Shown: one piece after another, positions 8,264 to 16,819 of the stretch
Layout of the letters: every line of letters begins with the position of its first letter
Position numbering within the stretch: the stretch's first letter is position 1
Assembly (NCBI GenBank): GCA_003024985.2
Contig: PXIH01S0003745.1
Reading direction: 5' to 3' (one strand)
DNA length: 17,462 nucleotides
DNA from: Euperipatoides rowelli
Taxonomy: Eukaryota > Onychophora > Udeonychophora > Euonychophora > Peripatopsidae
Translations under genes and position numbers: made by a program
Notes under the pieces: generated by a model
What the model saw: only the letters and a program-made list of their open reading frames with translations
Told to the model about the DNA's origin: nothing
Database searches by the model: none

Positions 8264-8603
8264 CAGTGTTCGAAAATTCACAATATTTTATACTTGCCCA
8301 AGGGCAAACCTGTATGAGAAATATTGTAGCCCCAAGATTAGGCATGTCAGCCCCAAATTTAATATTATTTTAGAGAGTTTAATGTAAGCAAAACAAAATT
8401 AGCAGTTAAAAATAAGAATTTTGAACAGTGATTAATTTATTTTTATTTATTTTAAACATAAATAAGTTAAAGTATGGGAATATGTGGTGTGATTTTAGAA
8501 ATAATTAGGTAGCCCTGCTGGACTTGAATTAGCTAAAAGATAGTTGCCTTCCACTAAAATTTAACAGCCCCGGGCTGCCGGGCAGACTAATTTTCTAACA
8601 CTG
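8264..8603. mobile_element. hAT-type MITE, 340 bp
   Basis: The left end CAGTGTTCGAAAATT (8264-8278) and the right end, reverse-complemented CAGTGTTAGAAAATT (8589-8603), match over 15 bp with one mismatch. CAGTGTT is a common hAT terminus. Subterminally the right end carries GCCCCGGGCTGCCGGGCAG. The flanking 8-mers TCCCCATA and CCCTATTA agree only partly, so the duplication has decayed or the boundary is a few bases off. There is no coding potential. Confidence 0.78.
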
Positions 8604-8873
8604 CCCTATTATGTGATGGATCTGCCTTTGCCTCTAGCTTTACTTGTCGATTTTCAATCAATAATTTAATGAAATGAATTTTTATGCAAATTTTTTTCAA
8701 CATCCACAAAATATTTATTTTTATGAAAAAATTATTAGAATAATTATAATTTTTGGTTTTTTAAAAAAAAAATGTAATACAGAACTCAATGAAAATTTTG
8801 TTTTCTAAATTGTATTTTAAATTTAATCTAATGGTTATAACTTTAAATATCACTTTATAATAAATTTGGAATA
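8604..8873 (+). other. AT-rich intronic sequence
   Basis: No feature is recognised. Homopolymer and TTTATGAAAAAATTATT-type sequence dominates. Confidence 0.4.
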
Positions 8874-9392
8874 TACTTGATATTTATATTTAACTGTCAA
8901 TTAAGAGACCACCCCCTTATGCATTGAAATAACAGTCTCTGAAAACAAGTGGTCTTTCAAAAGAAAACCTGTCTTGAGAGACCACCCATTCTGCTATAAA
9001 ATAAAGGTCTTACAAAGGAGTTGGTTTCTAAAATAAACTTTCCCCTTTTTTCAACAAACAGTGATCTCTCTCTCAATAAGCCCAATACTGTATTGAAATA
9101 CACAACAATGTTATATTTTTAGGCATTTACACATTTGTTTAAATTTGCTTTTTTTATTAATTTTGTCTGTGAATAAAAAAAAAAAAGGCAAACTTTCTAC
9201 AAACTCGTGGTCTTACAAAAAAAAGGCTGAATTCAATGCTTGAATTTAAAAAGGCTGACCACTAGTCAGGTTGGAAAGGTGGTCTTTAATAAGAGGTCGT
9301 GTATGTGAAAAATTGATCGGTGCAAAGAAATTGTGGTCATTAAAGGCAGGTGGTCTCTAATAGCAGGGGTTTCAATACAGGTTTTACTGTAT
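8874..9392. mobile_element. Probable TA-flanked DNA transposon with repeated GTGGTC motifs
   Basis: Inverted ends are suggested by TTAAGAGACCACCC (8901-8914) and GGTGGTCTCTAATAGCAGG (9349-9367), followed by CAATACAGGTTTTACTGTA ending at 9391. Left of 8901 the matching outer arm is decayed. GTGGTC or its complement recurs near 8906, 8950, 8982, 9207, 9281, 9333 and 9350, many copies followed by TTxxAxAA, so the interior is a degraded array of a short unit. The TACAGTxAAACCTGTATT-type terminus resembles Tc1/mariner-like repeats of marine animals. The left boundary is approximate. Confidence 0.5.
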
Positions 9393-9439
9393 ATAAAATC
9401 AAATGTACAGTAAGTTTTCTAAAATTTCTAAATCATTAC

Positions 9440-10110
9440 ATTGATCTGGACCAAATTTGGTATAGTTACTGTCTAGGACCCAGCACAGACTTTTCTTAGA
9501 AGTTGCGGTTAAATCAGCAATTTTTTTTCATTCTATACACTCCTAAAATCTTTGACCGATACGCACCAATTTCTCATAGTTCCGGCATTCTCTAGGATCC
9601 AAGTAGAACATATAAGCTACTATTAAACCTAGACACACCACTGCTGCAAATTGACATACTTTTTTTTTTTTATAACCTGGTGTTAACACACAGATTTTTT
9701 ATTGTATACACTGGACCAAATTTGGTATAGTTACTCTCTAGGACCCAGCACAAAATATAGGCTACCATTAAATCTTTAAACATCACTGTACTGTGAATGA
9801 CAGACATTTTGTCTTAGAAGTTGGGGTTAAAACAGTATTTTTTTCATTTTATACACTCCGAAACCCTTGAACCGATATGCACCAACTTTGTCATAGTTAC
9901 TCTCTAGGAGCCAAACAGTAATATATGGGCTACCATTAAGACACACCACTGCTGTGAATGCGCAGAAATATTTTCTTATAAGCCGGGGGTAACACAATTT
10001 TTTCCCCCCATTTTATACAGTTATACTAAATTTGGCATTCTCTATTACGCAGCGCAAAATATAGGATACCATTATATATAGACACACCCCTGTGGGTCAA
10101 CACAGAAATT
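9440..10110. repeat. Diverged tandem array, five units of roughly 120-165 bp
   Basis: The core ACCAAATTTGGTATAGTTAC followed by TCTCTAGGACCCAGC recurs with the CTAGGA (or CTATTA) landmark at 9473, 9592, 9738, 9904 and 10042. Between landmarks the copies share TATAGGCTACCATTAA, GACACACCACTGCTGTGAA, TTCTTAGAAGTTGGGGTTAA and a T-rich TTTTTCATTTTATACAC segment in the same order. Spacing is 119, 146, 166 and 138, so some units have lost segments. No open frame spans the array. Confidence 0.88.
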
Positions 10111-10134
10111 TTTACATTTGAGTGTTCTAACAAG

Positions 10135-10163
10135 CAACACCAGGCACCAGGCAACACCAGGCA
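10135..10163. repeat. Short CAACACCAGGCAC duplication
   Basis: CAACACCAGGCAC is followed by CAGG and then CAACACCAGGCAC again. It is a small local slippage product just after the large array. Confidence 0.75.
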
Positions 10164-10920
10164 CTTTAAGCTAGTAAAATATAAAGCTTAAACTGGCATA
10201 TAATAATATAAAATTTGGAAGAAAATGTGAGATCATCACCTAAATCCGAATCATTTCCTGCCTTTACGCTTAAACAACATACCAGATTTTAACCAGCAAT
10301 CAATTCCTAGGCTAATAAATTAACAAAATTAAATAACAATAAACAATTAAATTTACCTAAATTACTCAATATAAACAGAAACACTATATTGTGTTAAGAT
10401 AATGCACTTTCTAGTGATACAAGGAGTATATACTCTAAATAGTTGATGTAAGCTTAAATAATGTTAATGATCCATGGAGAATTCTGATATTGATGTAGGC
10501 ATTGATGATTTCTCTTTCTGTAGGCAGAGGTGATTACCCGTTGACTCATTTCTTAGATACAGTCACACATCTAAAAGGTTACATAAGATAGAGTTACATA
10601 AGTTAAAATATTTTTAAATCTTAAATTTATGATAGTTTTATTTATTTTTTAGTCTTGCGATAGCAATATTCATTTTATAAATTAATTGATATTTTACTAA
10701 TATCTGTTACTTTAATTTGTGTGTTTGTTATTTATTAGCAAAAGTCGCATTAACATAATCTGGTCAATTACGAGATTGTAAAGAATGTGCAAAGCGATCG
10801 CCTTTCTCAGTTGCGTGAATTAAAAACAAATTATTCATATATAATTTAATTAGCATGTGTGCGCGCTTTATGTTATTTAATAGCATACACATATGACCAG
10901 TTGTTCTTTCTCTTGAGAAT
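10164..10920 (+). other. AT-rich intronic sequence
   Basis: I see no gene, transposon ends or regular repeat over these 750 bases. GCGATCGC at 10794 and GTGTGCGCGC near 10857 are isolated GC-rich words. Confidence 0.45.
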
Positions 10921-11108
10921 GACTCCGGTCATTCCAGCGAGTCCCTATAATTTGTTTTCTCTATGTGGCTGGACTAACTGGAGTCAGTCCAACGAGTTGT
11001 TCCAATTTTTTATTTTATTATTTTGTAAATAATAATTTATTTGAGTTTGTGCAAATTAACGAGTTGCTGCTGTGCTTTTATCTACTGTACCTACCAGCAG
11101 CTGGAGTC
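10920..11108. repeat. Loose repeats ending in xxCGAGT with small hairpins
   Basis: Three segments end alike: CATTCCAGCGAGTCC, CAGTCCAACGAGTTG and CAAATTAACGAGTTG, with CGAGT at 10938, 10993 and 11060. The middle one can fold as GGACT...AGTCC, and the third is followed by GCTGCTG...CAGCAGC. Two overlapping + strand ORFs starting at 10965 and 11041 cross the region. They have no family signature and I do not call them genes. Confidence 0.4.
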
Positions 11109-11879
11109 TACACCAATAAAAATATATTGGACATTTTACATTTTGTTTCCAGTAGTTATTTATCTATTTATTATAGCATCATCCTCCTGTCTACAGCTAT
11201 TAACTTATTACCTACAGTTTCTTCAAAAAATTATTCCATTTCTTTATACAACAGATACATATACTGCGGTTAAAATTTTACTTAAAAGCGAGTATGTTTG
11301 AAAATTACTGAGCTAGGTGGATCTCTCGCTCCTTCGTATTCACCCTTTTCCTTGATAGAGGAAAATTGATGTTATGACGAAAATTAAAAACTTGTATATC
11401 CTTCTTCAGGGAGAGCTGGCAGAGTTTTAAAAATGTCCTGTGATTCGTCAGGTTTATTAAAAGGTTTGACATTTCAGTTGGATTAGCCTCCAATTAGCAT
11501 CAGCAAGATGAGACTTAAAAGTCTAGAATAAAAGGGAAGAAGGTTTGCTCAAAGATGATGAGGATTGCCTCTCAGATTCTAAGAATGAACAATTACCCAT
11601 ATGGGTGATCAGTAACTGTTGTAATATTGCAATATATATCTCCACATACAATGAGAATGGAGAAAAAAATTGTCTGTCATCCTTATGTTAGAGGATTGTG
11701 TGAAATAACGAGAAAATTTGTAAAAAAAATACCGACTGCACCTTCCGACCTAAAATAAGAAGTCAAATTCTTCGCCCCAAGTAGAAAAAAAGGCCACATA
11801 ATCTACTTCATTATATGCAATGATTGTGATTTATTGTATGTTGAGTGACAAAAGGTACCTTGTAAGAGAATTGCTGAAC
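11109..11879 (+). other. Intronic sequence of uncertain origin
   Basis: Less AT-biased than its surroundings in 11300-11480. On the minus strand, about 11493-11305, a 62-codon frame runs from an ATG and includes LSLKKDIQVFNF. The DNA there contains CTGAAGAAGG followed by TTTTCGTCATAACATC, loosely like the CTGAAGAAGG...CCGAAACGTCG block seen near 3' ends of some Penelope-like or other retroelements. The resemblance is too weak for a call. The rest is featureless. Confidence 0.35.
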
Positions 11880-11887
11880 ACCTAAGC

Positions 11888-12347
11888 TAGGTGTTCCCAA
11901 ACTTTTTATACCCTACAGCACATTCTAAAATACCAGTATGGTAAAAGGGCAACATCTATATTTTCCGTAATGATGAAAATATATGCACAGATGTAAAAAC
12001 GTGGTTGAATCTGAATTGTATCGCTTGTATTTAGACAAATCTCTAACTATCCCCACCACTATTCAATTCGTCCATCTGCTTGCACTGCACTCAAGTTCGT
12101 CTGCTTGCACTCCATCAAGTTCGTCCGCGTTAATTTTGCACAAAAGGTGGAATGAAAGAAATCGATTTACAAGAAAACAACTGCCTAAAATTGGTTGCCA
12201 AACCACTCGCAATATAAAGCAATGAGATCTGGGTGTCACCAAATTAAACGCGGACAAGCTTTCATTTCATGGTTGAACAGCGGCGGGCACACACAAATTG
12301 GTCGACGGACGCCATGGTGCACATGGGCACAGGGTTGGAAATCCCTG
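11888..12347. mobile_element. Non-autonomous hAT element, 460 bp, with perfect 8-bp duplication
   Basis: The duplication ACCTAAGC is identical at 11880-11887 and 12348-12355. The left end reads TAGGTGTTCCCAAACTTTTT and the right end, reverse-complemented, CAGGGATTTCCAACCCTGTG, which are imperfect inverted repeats of the common hAT AGGxxTTCCCAAACT type. Inside lies a short duplication CAAGTTCGTCYGCTTGCACT. Small ORFs on both strands within it (11983-12225 and 12063-12257) are incidental. There is no transposase signature. Confidence 0.86.
12065..12130. repeat. Short tandem repeat inside the 460-bp hAT element
   Basis: TTCGTCCATCTGCTTGCACT, TTCGTCTGCTTGCACTCCAT and TTCGTCCGCG follow each other, joined by CAAG, giving about two and a half units of 24-29 bp. 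Confidence 0.8.
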
Positions 12348-12355
12348 ACCTAAGC

Positions 12356-12999
12356 AATTTCATTAAGAATAAAGAAAATAAACCAGCTGCGGCATACCAT
12401 GCTATAATGGAAAGTCACTCAATGAACTGGAAGGGAACTAGAAGACTTCACTAATATCTGGCAAGCTGCAAATGTTTATTTCTAGAAGACTGAGCGGTCA
12501 AGAAAAATAAGGTTCTTTTGACAAAAAACAAACTATCCATTTAATATATAATCTTCTGATGTAAAAACATCAAATTAAGAACACCTGCTACACATTTAAT
12601 TGTTTAATTCGTTTTAGAATTCCATTATTTAAAGGAATTAAAATGCTGTGTAATTTATATTTGAAATGTCCAATTTTTTAATAAATCAATCTGGTGAAAT
12701 GCTAATTATAGTTAGTAATTTCTTTAAACCCAGGTATTAATCATTCTTCCAAGTGTCCCTGTAATGATTTGAATTTATTTAAAATGTTACTTTTAAACTT
12801 TTTCACCTTTTTTTTTAAAGAAATATTTCCATTCATGAAAACTTGTAAATTGTATTACCGGTAATTCAACTTTATTTGATTTGTGATAATTTTTTTTCTT
12901 ATTGTCTGAAATATTTTAGTTTTGCTCTAAGATTTTATTAATCTACAGATTGTTTCTAGTTTTATATACAATATTGATATATATATTATTATTTTCCAG
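12356..12999 (+). other. 3' end of the long CP2 intron
   Basis: This is AT-rich with no gene. An ATTACCGGTAAT palindrome lies at 12854-12865. The acceptor tract before exon C is weak (ATTATTATTTTCCAG). Confidence 0.6.
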
Positions 13000-13105
13000 A
13001 GTGTAGTAAAGGTATGTTTCCACGAACGTCGCTTACAGTACATGGAGAAGGAACAAATAGCCTTTTGGAAATCCTGTCGACCCGGAGAGCGCATCCTTGA
13101 CATAG
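13000..13105 (+). CDS. TFCP2-like: CP2/LSF-family transcription factor, internal exon C
   Basis: This 106-bp exon follows TTTTCCAG (ending at 12999) and precedes the donor GTAGGA at 13106. It begins in phase 0, matching the end of exon B, and runs 35 codons plus one base. The peptide contains SVVKVCFHERRLQYMEKEQ, then the CRPGERILDI segment. In CP2 proteins this is the core of the immunoglobulin-like DNA-binding domain (VVFHDRRLQY and RPGDR-LDID in vertebrates, from memory). The segment between these motifs reads IAFWKS instead of the tryptophan-rich EGWRWN type of vertebrate LSF, so the loop is diverged while its length is kept. The next exon completes the aspartate of the LDID motif. A shadow reading frame exists on the opposite strand and is not considered a gene. 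Confidence 0.92.
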
Positions 13106-14525
13106 GTAGGATTTGTTCTTTAAATGTCTCTTTATTTTTAAATATAAACCTGTATACAGTTCTGGGAATCATTGTGGTTAGATGCTCCCACTTTAAAGAT
13201 ACAGACTTTGTATATGGTTGAGAAAAATATTAAAAAACAAAAACATGCTGATTCTTGGATTCTGAAATTGTGGGTATATGTGTGTGTGTGTGAGGGAAGA
13301 GGGAGGGGGATTTTCTTGATTTTGAATCATATCAAGAAATGACAAAGAGACACTAATTAATGTTCTTTTTATAAAGTGTCTGTCTGATTGCTTCCTTCAG
13401 CCATACAGTATTGATTAGAAAATGATTTGAGGCATTTCAACTGATCTGAGGGGAGGGGTCTTAACGTATGATGGAAATATCAATAAAATTTATTTAAATC
13501 TATTGATAAAAATCATGTGATATATAAAATTATCCAATGATCATCCTTTTAACATTTGCTGGCCAGCCCACCAGATTGGCCGAGATTTAATGTAAAGCTC
13601 GTTCTAAAAGGAAGCATCTAGCTAGAGTCAAGTTGCCTTCGTGAGCGTTTAAAATTGAAATTTACATATTTTCAATCGTGGATTGTAGCCGATCCAGATA
13701 AGGTAGCGATTCAATTTTTTTTAATCAAATCACACATTTTTTCTCTACAAATAGATAAGGGTTTAAATTAATTTTCAGCGTGTACTAACAGTCCTCAAGC
13801 GAAAATTAGAATAGCCATCTACACGTTAAAATACCATAGGTGACGGAACTCGATAAGACGACTTTGGAATTTTTTTTTTTTTAAATTTTCAACTAATTTT
13901 TTTTAAAAATAAAATTACATACAATAAAAGTGGACATATTAAACTATATAAAACAGAAAAGTAGATTTTAATTTCATTTATTTTTAGAGATATGAAATGA
14001 AATATGCGTGAAGTCATAAATCACACAAGTGCGGTTCTTGAGATGTCCGTTAGTGTTTGTAACAATCGTATCATTGACACCACTGAATTAAATAAGCACC
14101 CATTGAAATGAAAAGTGACCCAAATCTGCATTATACAGTAGATTTGTAAAGAGTTTATAATAATGTGGGCCGTAAGGTGAAACACTGATCTACCCTTCCC
14201 CCCCCCCCCCCCACGATTTCTCCATTTAGTTGACTAATTTGATTTCACATTTGCCTATAAATCATTTTGTAGGTTTATTGTATAACCCTGACATAAATTT
14301 ATCCACTTTTCTCATTTTACTTGATCAAACAATGACCAATTTATTTAATATTTGATCTTGTTAATATTTGTTATGTACTGTATTTAATTTTTGTACGATT
14401 TTCTCTTTTTTTTCTCCCTTCTAATGATTCTTCCTTCCTACCTTGCACACAATGAAGTTACTTTTAGAAATTTTCTAATTTATTTGTTGCTAGCTTTATT
14501 TAAGATTTGTTTTTTCCTTTTGCAG
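13106..14525 (+). other. Intron between CP2 exons C and D (1420 bp)
   Basis: It runs from GTAGGA to TTTTTCCTTTTGCAG. It contains a (TG)n stretch around 13274-13291, a 14-base run of C ending near 14212, and GGCCAGCCCACCAGATTGGCC at 13561 with short complementary ends. I could not pair any transposon ends, though 13560-13870 is less AT-rich than the rest. Confidence 0.75.
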
Positions 14526-14632
14526 ACATTCCACTGTCCTATGGCGTATATGACATACGGACAGACCTGAATGCCCTGAACAAGGCTGAATTTTTGTGGG
14601 ACCCAACCAAAGAGGCTGGTGTGTTCTTTCAA
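14526..14632 (+). CDS. TFCP2-like: CP2/LSF-family transcription factor, internal exon D
   Basis: This 107-bp exon follows CTTTTGCAG (ending at 14525) and precedes a strong donor GTAAGT at 14633. It supplies two bases to finish an aspartate codon and then 35 codons, ending in phase 0. The peptide reads DIPLSYGVYDIRTD, then NALNKAEFLWDPTKEAG and VFFQ. IP-S-G and EFLWDP-K are diagnostic of the CP2 branch; Grainyhead proteins have a different string, around AVSFTWD. The length equals the vertebrate segment as I recall it. The next expected piece of the domain (starting near VHCISTEF in vertebrates, with a KHGGEKG motif) was looked for to the right edge and not found, so it should lie beyond the window. 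Confidence 0.93.
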
Positions 14633-14785
14633 GTAAGTGGGAGAATTTATTATGCTTTAAAATAACATTATTAAACATGTCAAACAGAATGGAGGTGTCT
14701 GAGAATCGGGAGTTGTGGAGTTGGTATGCTGAACTTTCAATCCTCTATTATTCCACTCTGACTCTTGCTCCAGCTATTTCATTAA
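14633..14785 (+). other. Start of the last intron, after exon D
   Basis: The intron begins with the strong donor GTAAGT and extends beyond the window. This first part has no recognisable feature. The ORF that starts at 14596 overlaps exon D in another frame and is a shadow. Confidence 0.7.
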
Positions 14786-15294
14786 CAGTGGCGTATCTAC
14801 ATATTTTGCAGGAAAATTAAAGTTTGATTTGACAAAGTTTGATTTGATTAGCTTTTTTTTTTTGGTTGTCTGCAAGTTGTAATGTTCAATCCCCTTGACA
14901 AAAAAAATATATACAGTATATATTTATTTTTTAGACCTAATTATGGTTATATCTGGTGTTTTTGTCAGCAGACTGTAGAAGTAAAAAAAAAAAAAAAACA
15001 TATCACCATAATTAGGTCTAAAAATATTTTTTTGTTTTTTTGTCAAGGGGATTGACCAACATTAAGACATCAAAACTTCCAGACAACCAAAAAGAAAAAT
15101 AAACAAATAAAACTGCTTTTCTTTTTGTGCATCAATCCAAATACTGTAATAAGATAAGCTTCAAACTCTAAATCAAAAGCACATAGTGCATTTGTTTTGG
15201 TGTTCAAAGCTTAACTTAAAAATAAACAAATAAAAATATTTTTGGCTGGGCCCGCGCATGGCGGGCTTTAGCGCCAATTTTGATACGCCCCCTG
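14786..15294. mobile_element. hAT MITE, 509 bp, with perfect 8-bp duplication and internal foldback
   Basis: The duplication TTCATTAA is identical at 14778-14785 and 15295-15302. The ends are CAGTGGCGTATC (14786-14797) and, reverse-complemented, CAGGGGGCGTATC (15282-15294). Near the right end GCCCGCGCATGGCGGGC can fold into a 6-bp GC hairpin. The interior is dominated by a separate long inverted repeat (14853-15102). A 15-bp direct duplication AAAGTTTGATTTGA lies at 14819-14847. There is no coding capacity. Confidence 0.9.
14853..15102. repeat. Long inverted repeat (foldback) nested in the hAT MITE
   Basis: The arms of about 100 bp are spaced by about 45 bp. Matching pairs are GGTTGTCTG (14864-14872) with CAGACAACC (15080-15088), CAATCCCCTTGACA (14887-14900) with TGTCAAGGGGATTG (15041-15054), and TAGACCTAATTATGG at 14932 with CCATAATTAGGTCTA ending at 15020. 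The spacer includes a run of A. This may be a second foldback element inserted into the first or the ancestral core of the MITE. Confidence 0.88.
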
Positions 15295-15302
15295 TTCATT
15301 AA

Positions 15303-15680
15303 TGACATTGAGAATTTATATTTAAAAAAAAATTGTGAATTAAAATTACAAATATCTTTCCCGAAAAGAAAAAAAATATAAAAATTCTGTATAAATATAA
15401 AATATTATAAATATAAAATAATATATTTACTATATATTCTTATATAATGTTTTTATTTTGAGGCCGGAATATTTCAACAGAACATACAATTAAGGCTGGG
15501 GGTATTTTTTGGAGGCAATTTTCTAATTTTGCGGTCAACAATGTAGAATTTTGCATTTTTAAAACAGATTTCACAAGTCTTTTTTTTTTAAAAAAAAAAA
15601 AATTAGCGTAGTCCAATTTAAATTACCGGTAATGTGGAAAATTAAACACTATTTTATTAAAAAAAAAAACAAATACTCTA
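15303..15680 (+). other. AT-rich intronic sequence
   Basis: No gene is visible. Poly-A and poly-T runs near 15577-15602 could fold back on each other. ATTACCGGTAAT occurs at 15622-15633. Confidence 0.45.
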
Positions 15681-16142
15681 GGAGGTCAATCACATATTAT
15701 ATAACACATTATTTTATATTTTTCACCCCACTTTCCTCCCCCTTCTAACAATTATAACAAACTTAATACTCCCCCCCCCCCATTCTCCGTTATATAACAT
15801 ATTCGTCCTTCAGGTATGTTTAATATAGTAAATAATGAATTATATAACATTTAAAATGATTTTTTAATAAAAATAACTTTGGAATATTAAAATTTGATTA
15901 TTATTCTAGAGAAATAAGAAAAAAAAATTTTTTTTTTCAGAAATTCTACAATTTTTAACTACGTATTCACTTAAACGTTGTTATATGTCCCCGAATACCC
16001 ATCTCATTTCCGTAACAATTTTGTATGTTTGTTATATAACAAACGTTTCTAGAGACCACCCTCTTCCTTTTATAACGAATTAAAACAAAATGAAAACACT
16101 CCCTCCACTTACTTGAGTGTTATATAATATGTGAACGACCCC
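15681..16142. mobile_element. TA-flanked MITE-like element with repeated TTATATAA palindromes
   Basis: The ends are inverted. The left reads GGAGGTCAATCACATATTATA (15681 onward) and the right, reverse-complemented, GGGGTCGTTCACATATTATA, matching at most positions and flanked by TA on both sides. The 8-bp palindrome TTATATAA, mostly within GTTATATAAC, occurs at 15697, 15790, 15840, 16032 and 16120. C-rich strings (CCCCACTTTCCTCCCCC, CCCCCCCCCCC near 15771) lie between them. I recall a related family in marine animals with GGGGTCGTTCAC ends but cannot name its superfamily with confidence. Confidence 0.65.
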
Positions 16143-16144
16143 TA

Positions 16145-16819
16145 ATCCTATATAAAATATACAATACATTTAAAACATGAAAATAACTTACATTTTAAGA
16201 TTAAAAAAAAATTAAATTCATTTTCTGCATAAATATAGGCCTATAGATATACAGTATATGCAATAAAAATTCATCACTTAAAATTTTCTTGTAAGCATTA
16301 AAGGTACATCAGCTTTATTATGTACAAAAACTGAATAAATAATTAAAAATGGTATGGAATTTTAAATAACCCTCTTTTCTAAAGTCACATTTACACTAAG
16401 TTTCATAAACAATTTTACCAGAATTAATAGCCTAAAGCTATAACATTTTGATTAATTGGATTATTGGAAAATTTTGTCTTGAACATTTACAGTATATTTT
16501 AAATAACAGTTAAATTTCATCACTACAAAAATAAAAAAGCCATTAAAATTTTAAATTTTGTTTGCAAAAATTTGCGAAAATTTTGAACTTTGTGAATACA
16601 GGCATAATTTGCGAAATTTTGCAAAAACACTAAATTGGAATTAAAACTCCAGCCTTACATTAGATAGCAAAATCAATTCAGAAATTAGTAAAAATGCATG
16701 TCATAATCTATCCTATATCTAGATGCTTAGTTCTTAATTTTGTTTTTGGATTTCTATTTTTCACAATGTAATGTGGTTATTGCCTTTTTTCCTGATATGA
16801 TAGGCAAGGTCATATCAGC
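16145..16819 (+). other. AT-rich intronic sequence
   Basis: No gene is visible. TTTGCGAAAATTTTG, AATTTGCGAAATTTTGC and similar words recur between 16560 and 16626, like a known type of diverged repeat in invertebrates, but I cannot set boundaries. ATAGGCCTAT occurs at 16235-16244. Confidence 0.45.

Noticed and set aside
9440-10110. CRISPR-like array
   Set aside because: The units are long, diverged and not separated by unique spacers, and the DNA is from an animal nuclear genome.
10965-11301. Two overlapping + strand ORFs of 102 and 86 codons
   Set aside because: They have low-complexity hydrophobic composition typical of translated AT-rich DNA, no motif and no splice support.
11305-11493. 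Minus-strand 62-codon ORF and CTGAAGAAGG block as a Penelope-type element end
   Set aside because: The resemblance is to a short, degenerate motif only, with no reverse transcriptase or GIY-YIG sequence nearby. It is kept only as a note.
11983-12454. Small ORFs on both strands around the 460-bp hAT element
   Set aside because: They are incidental frames inside or crossing a non-autonomous transposon; one runs over the target duplication into flanking intron.
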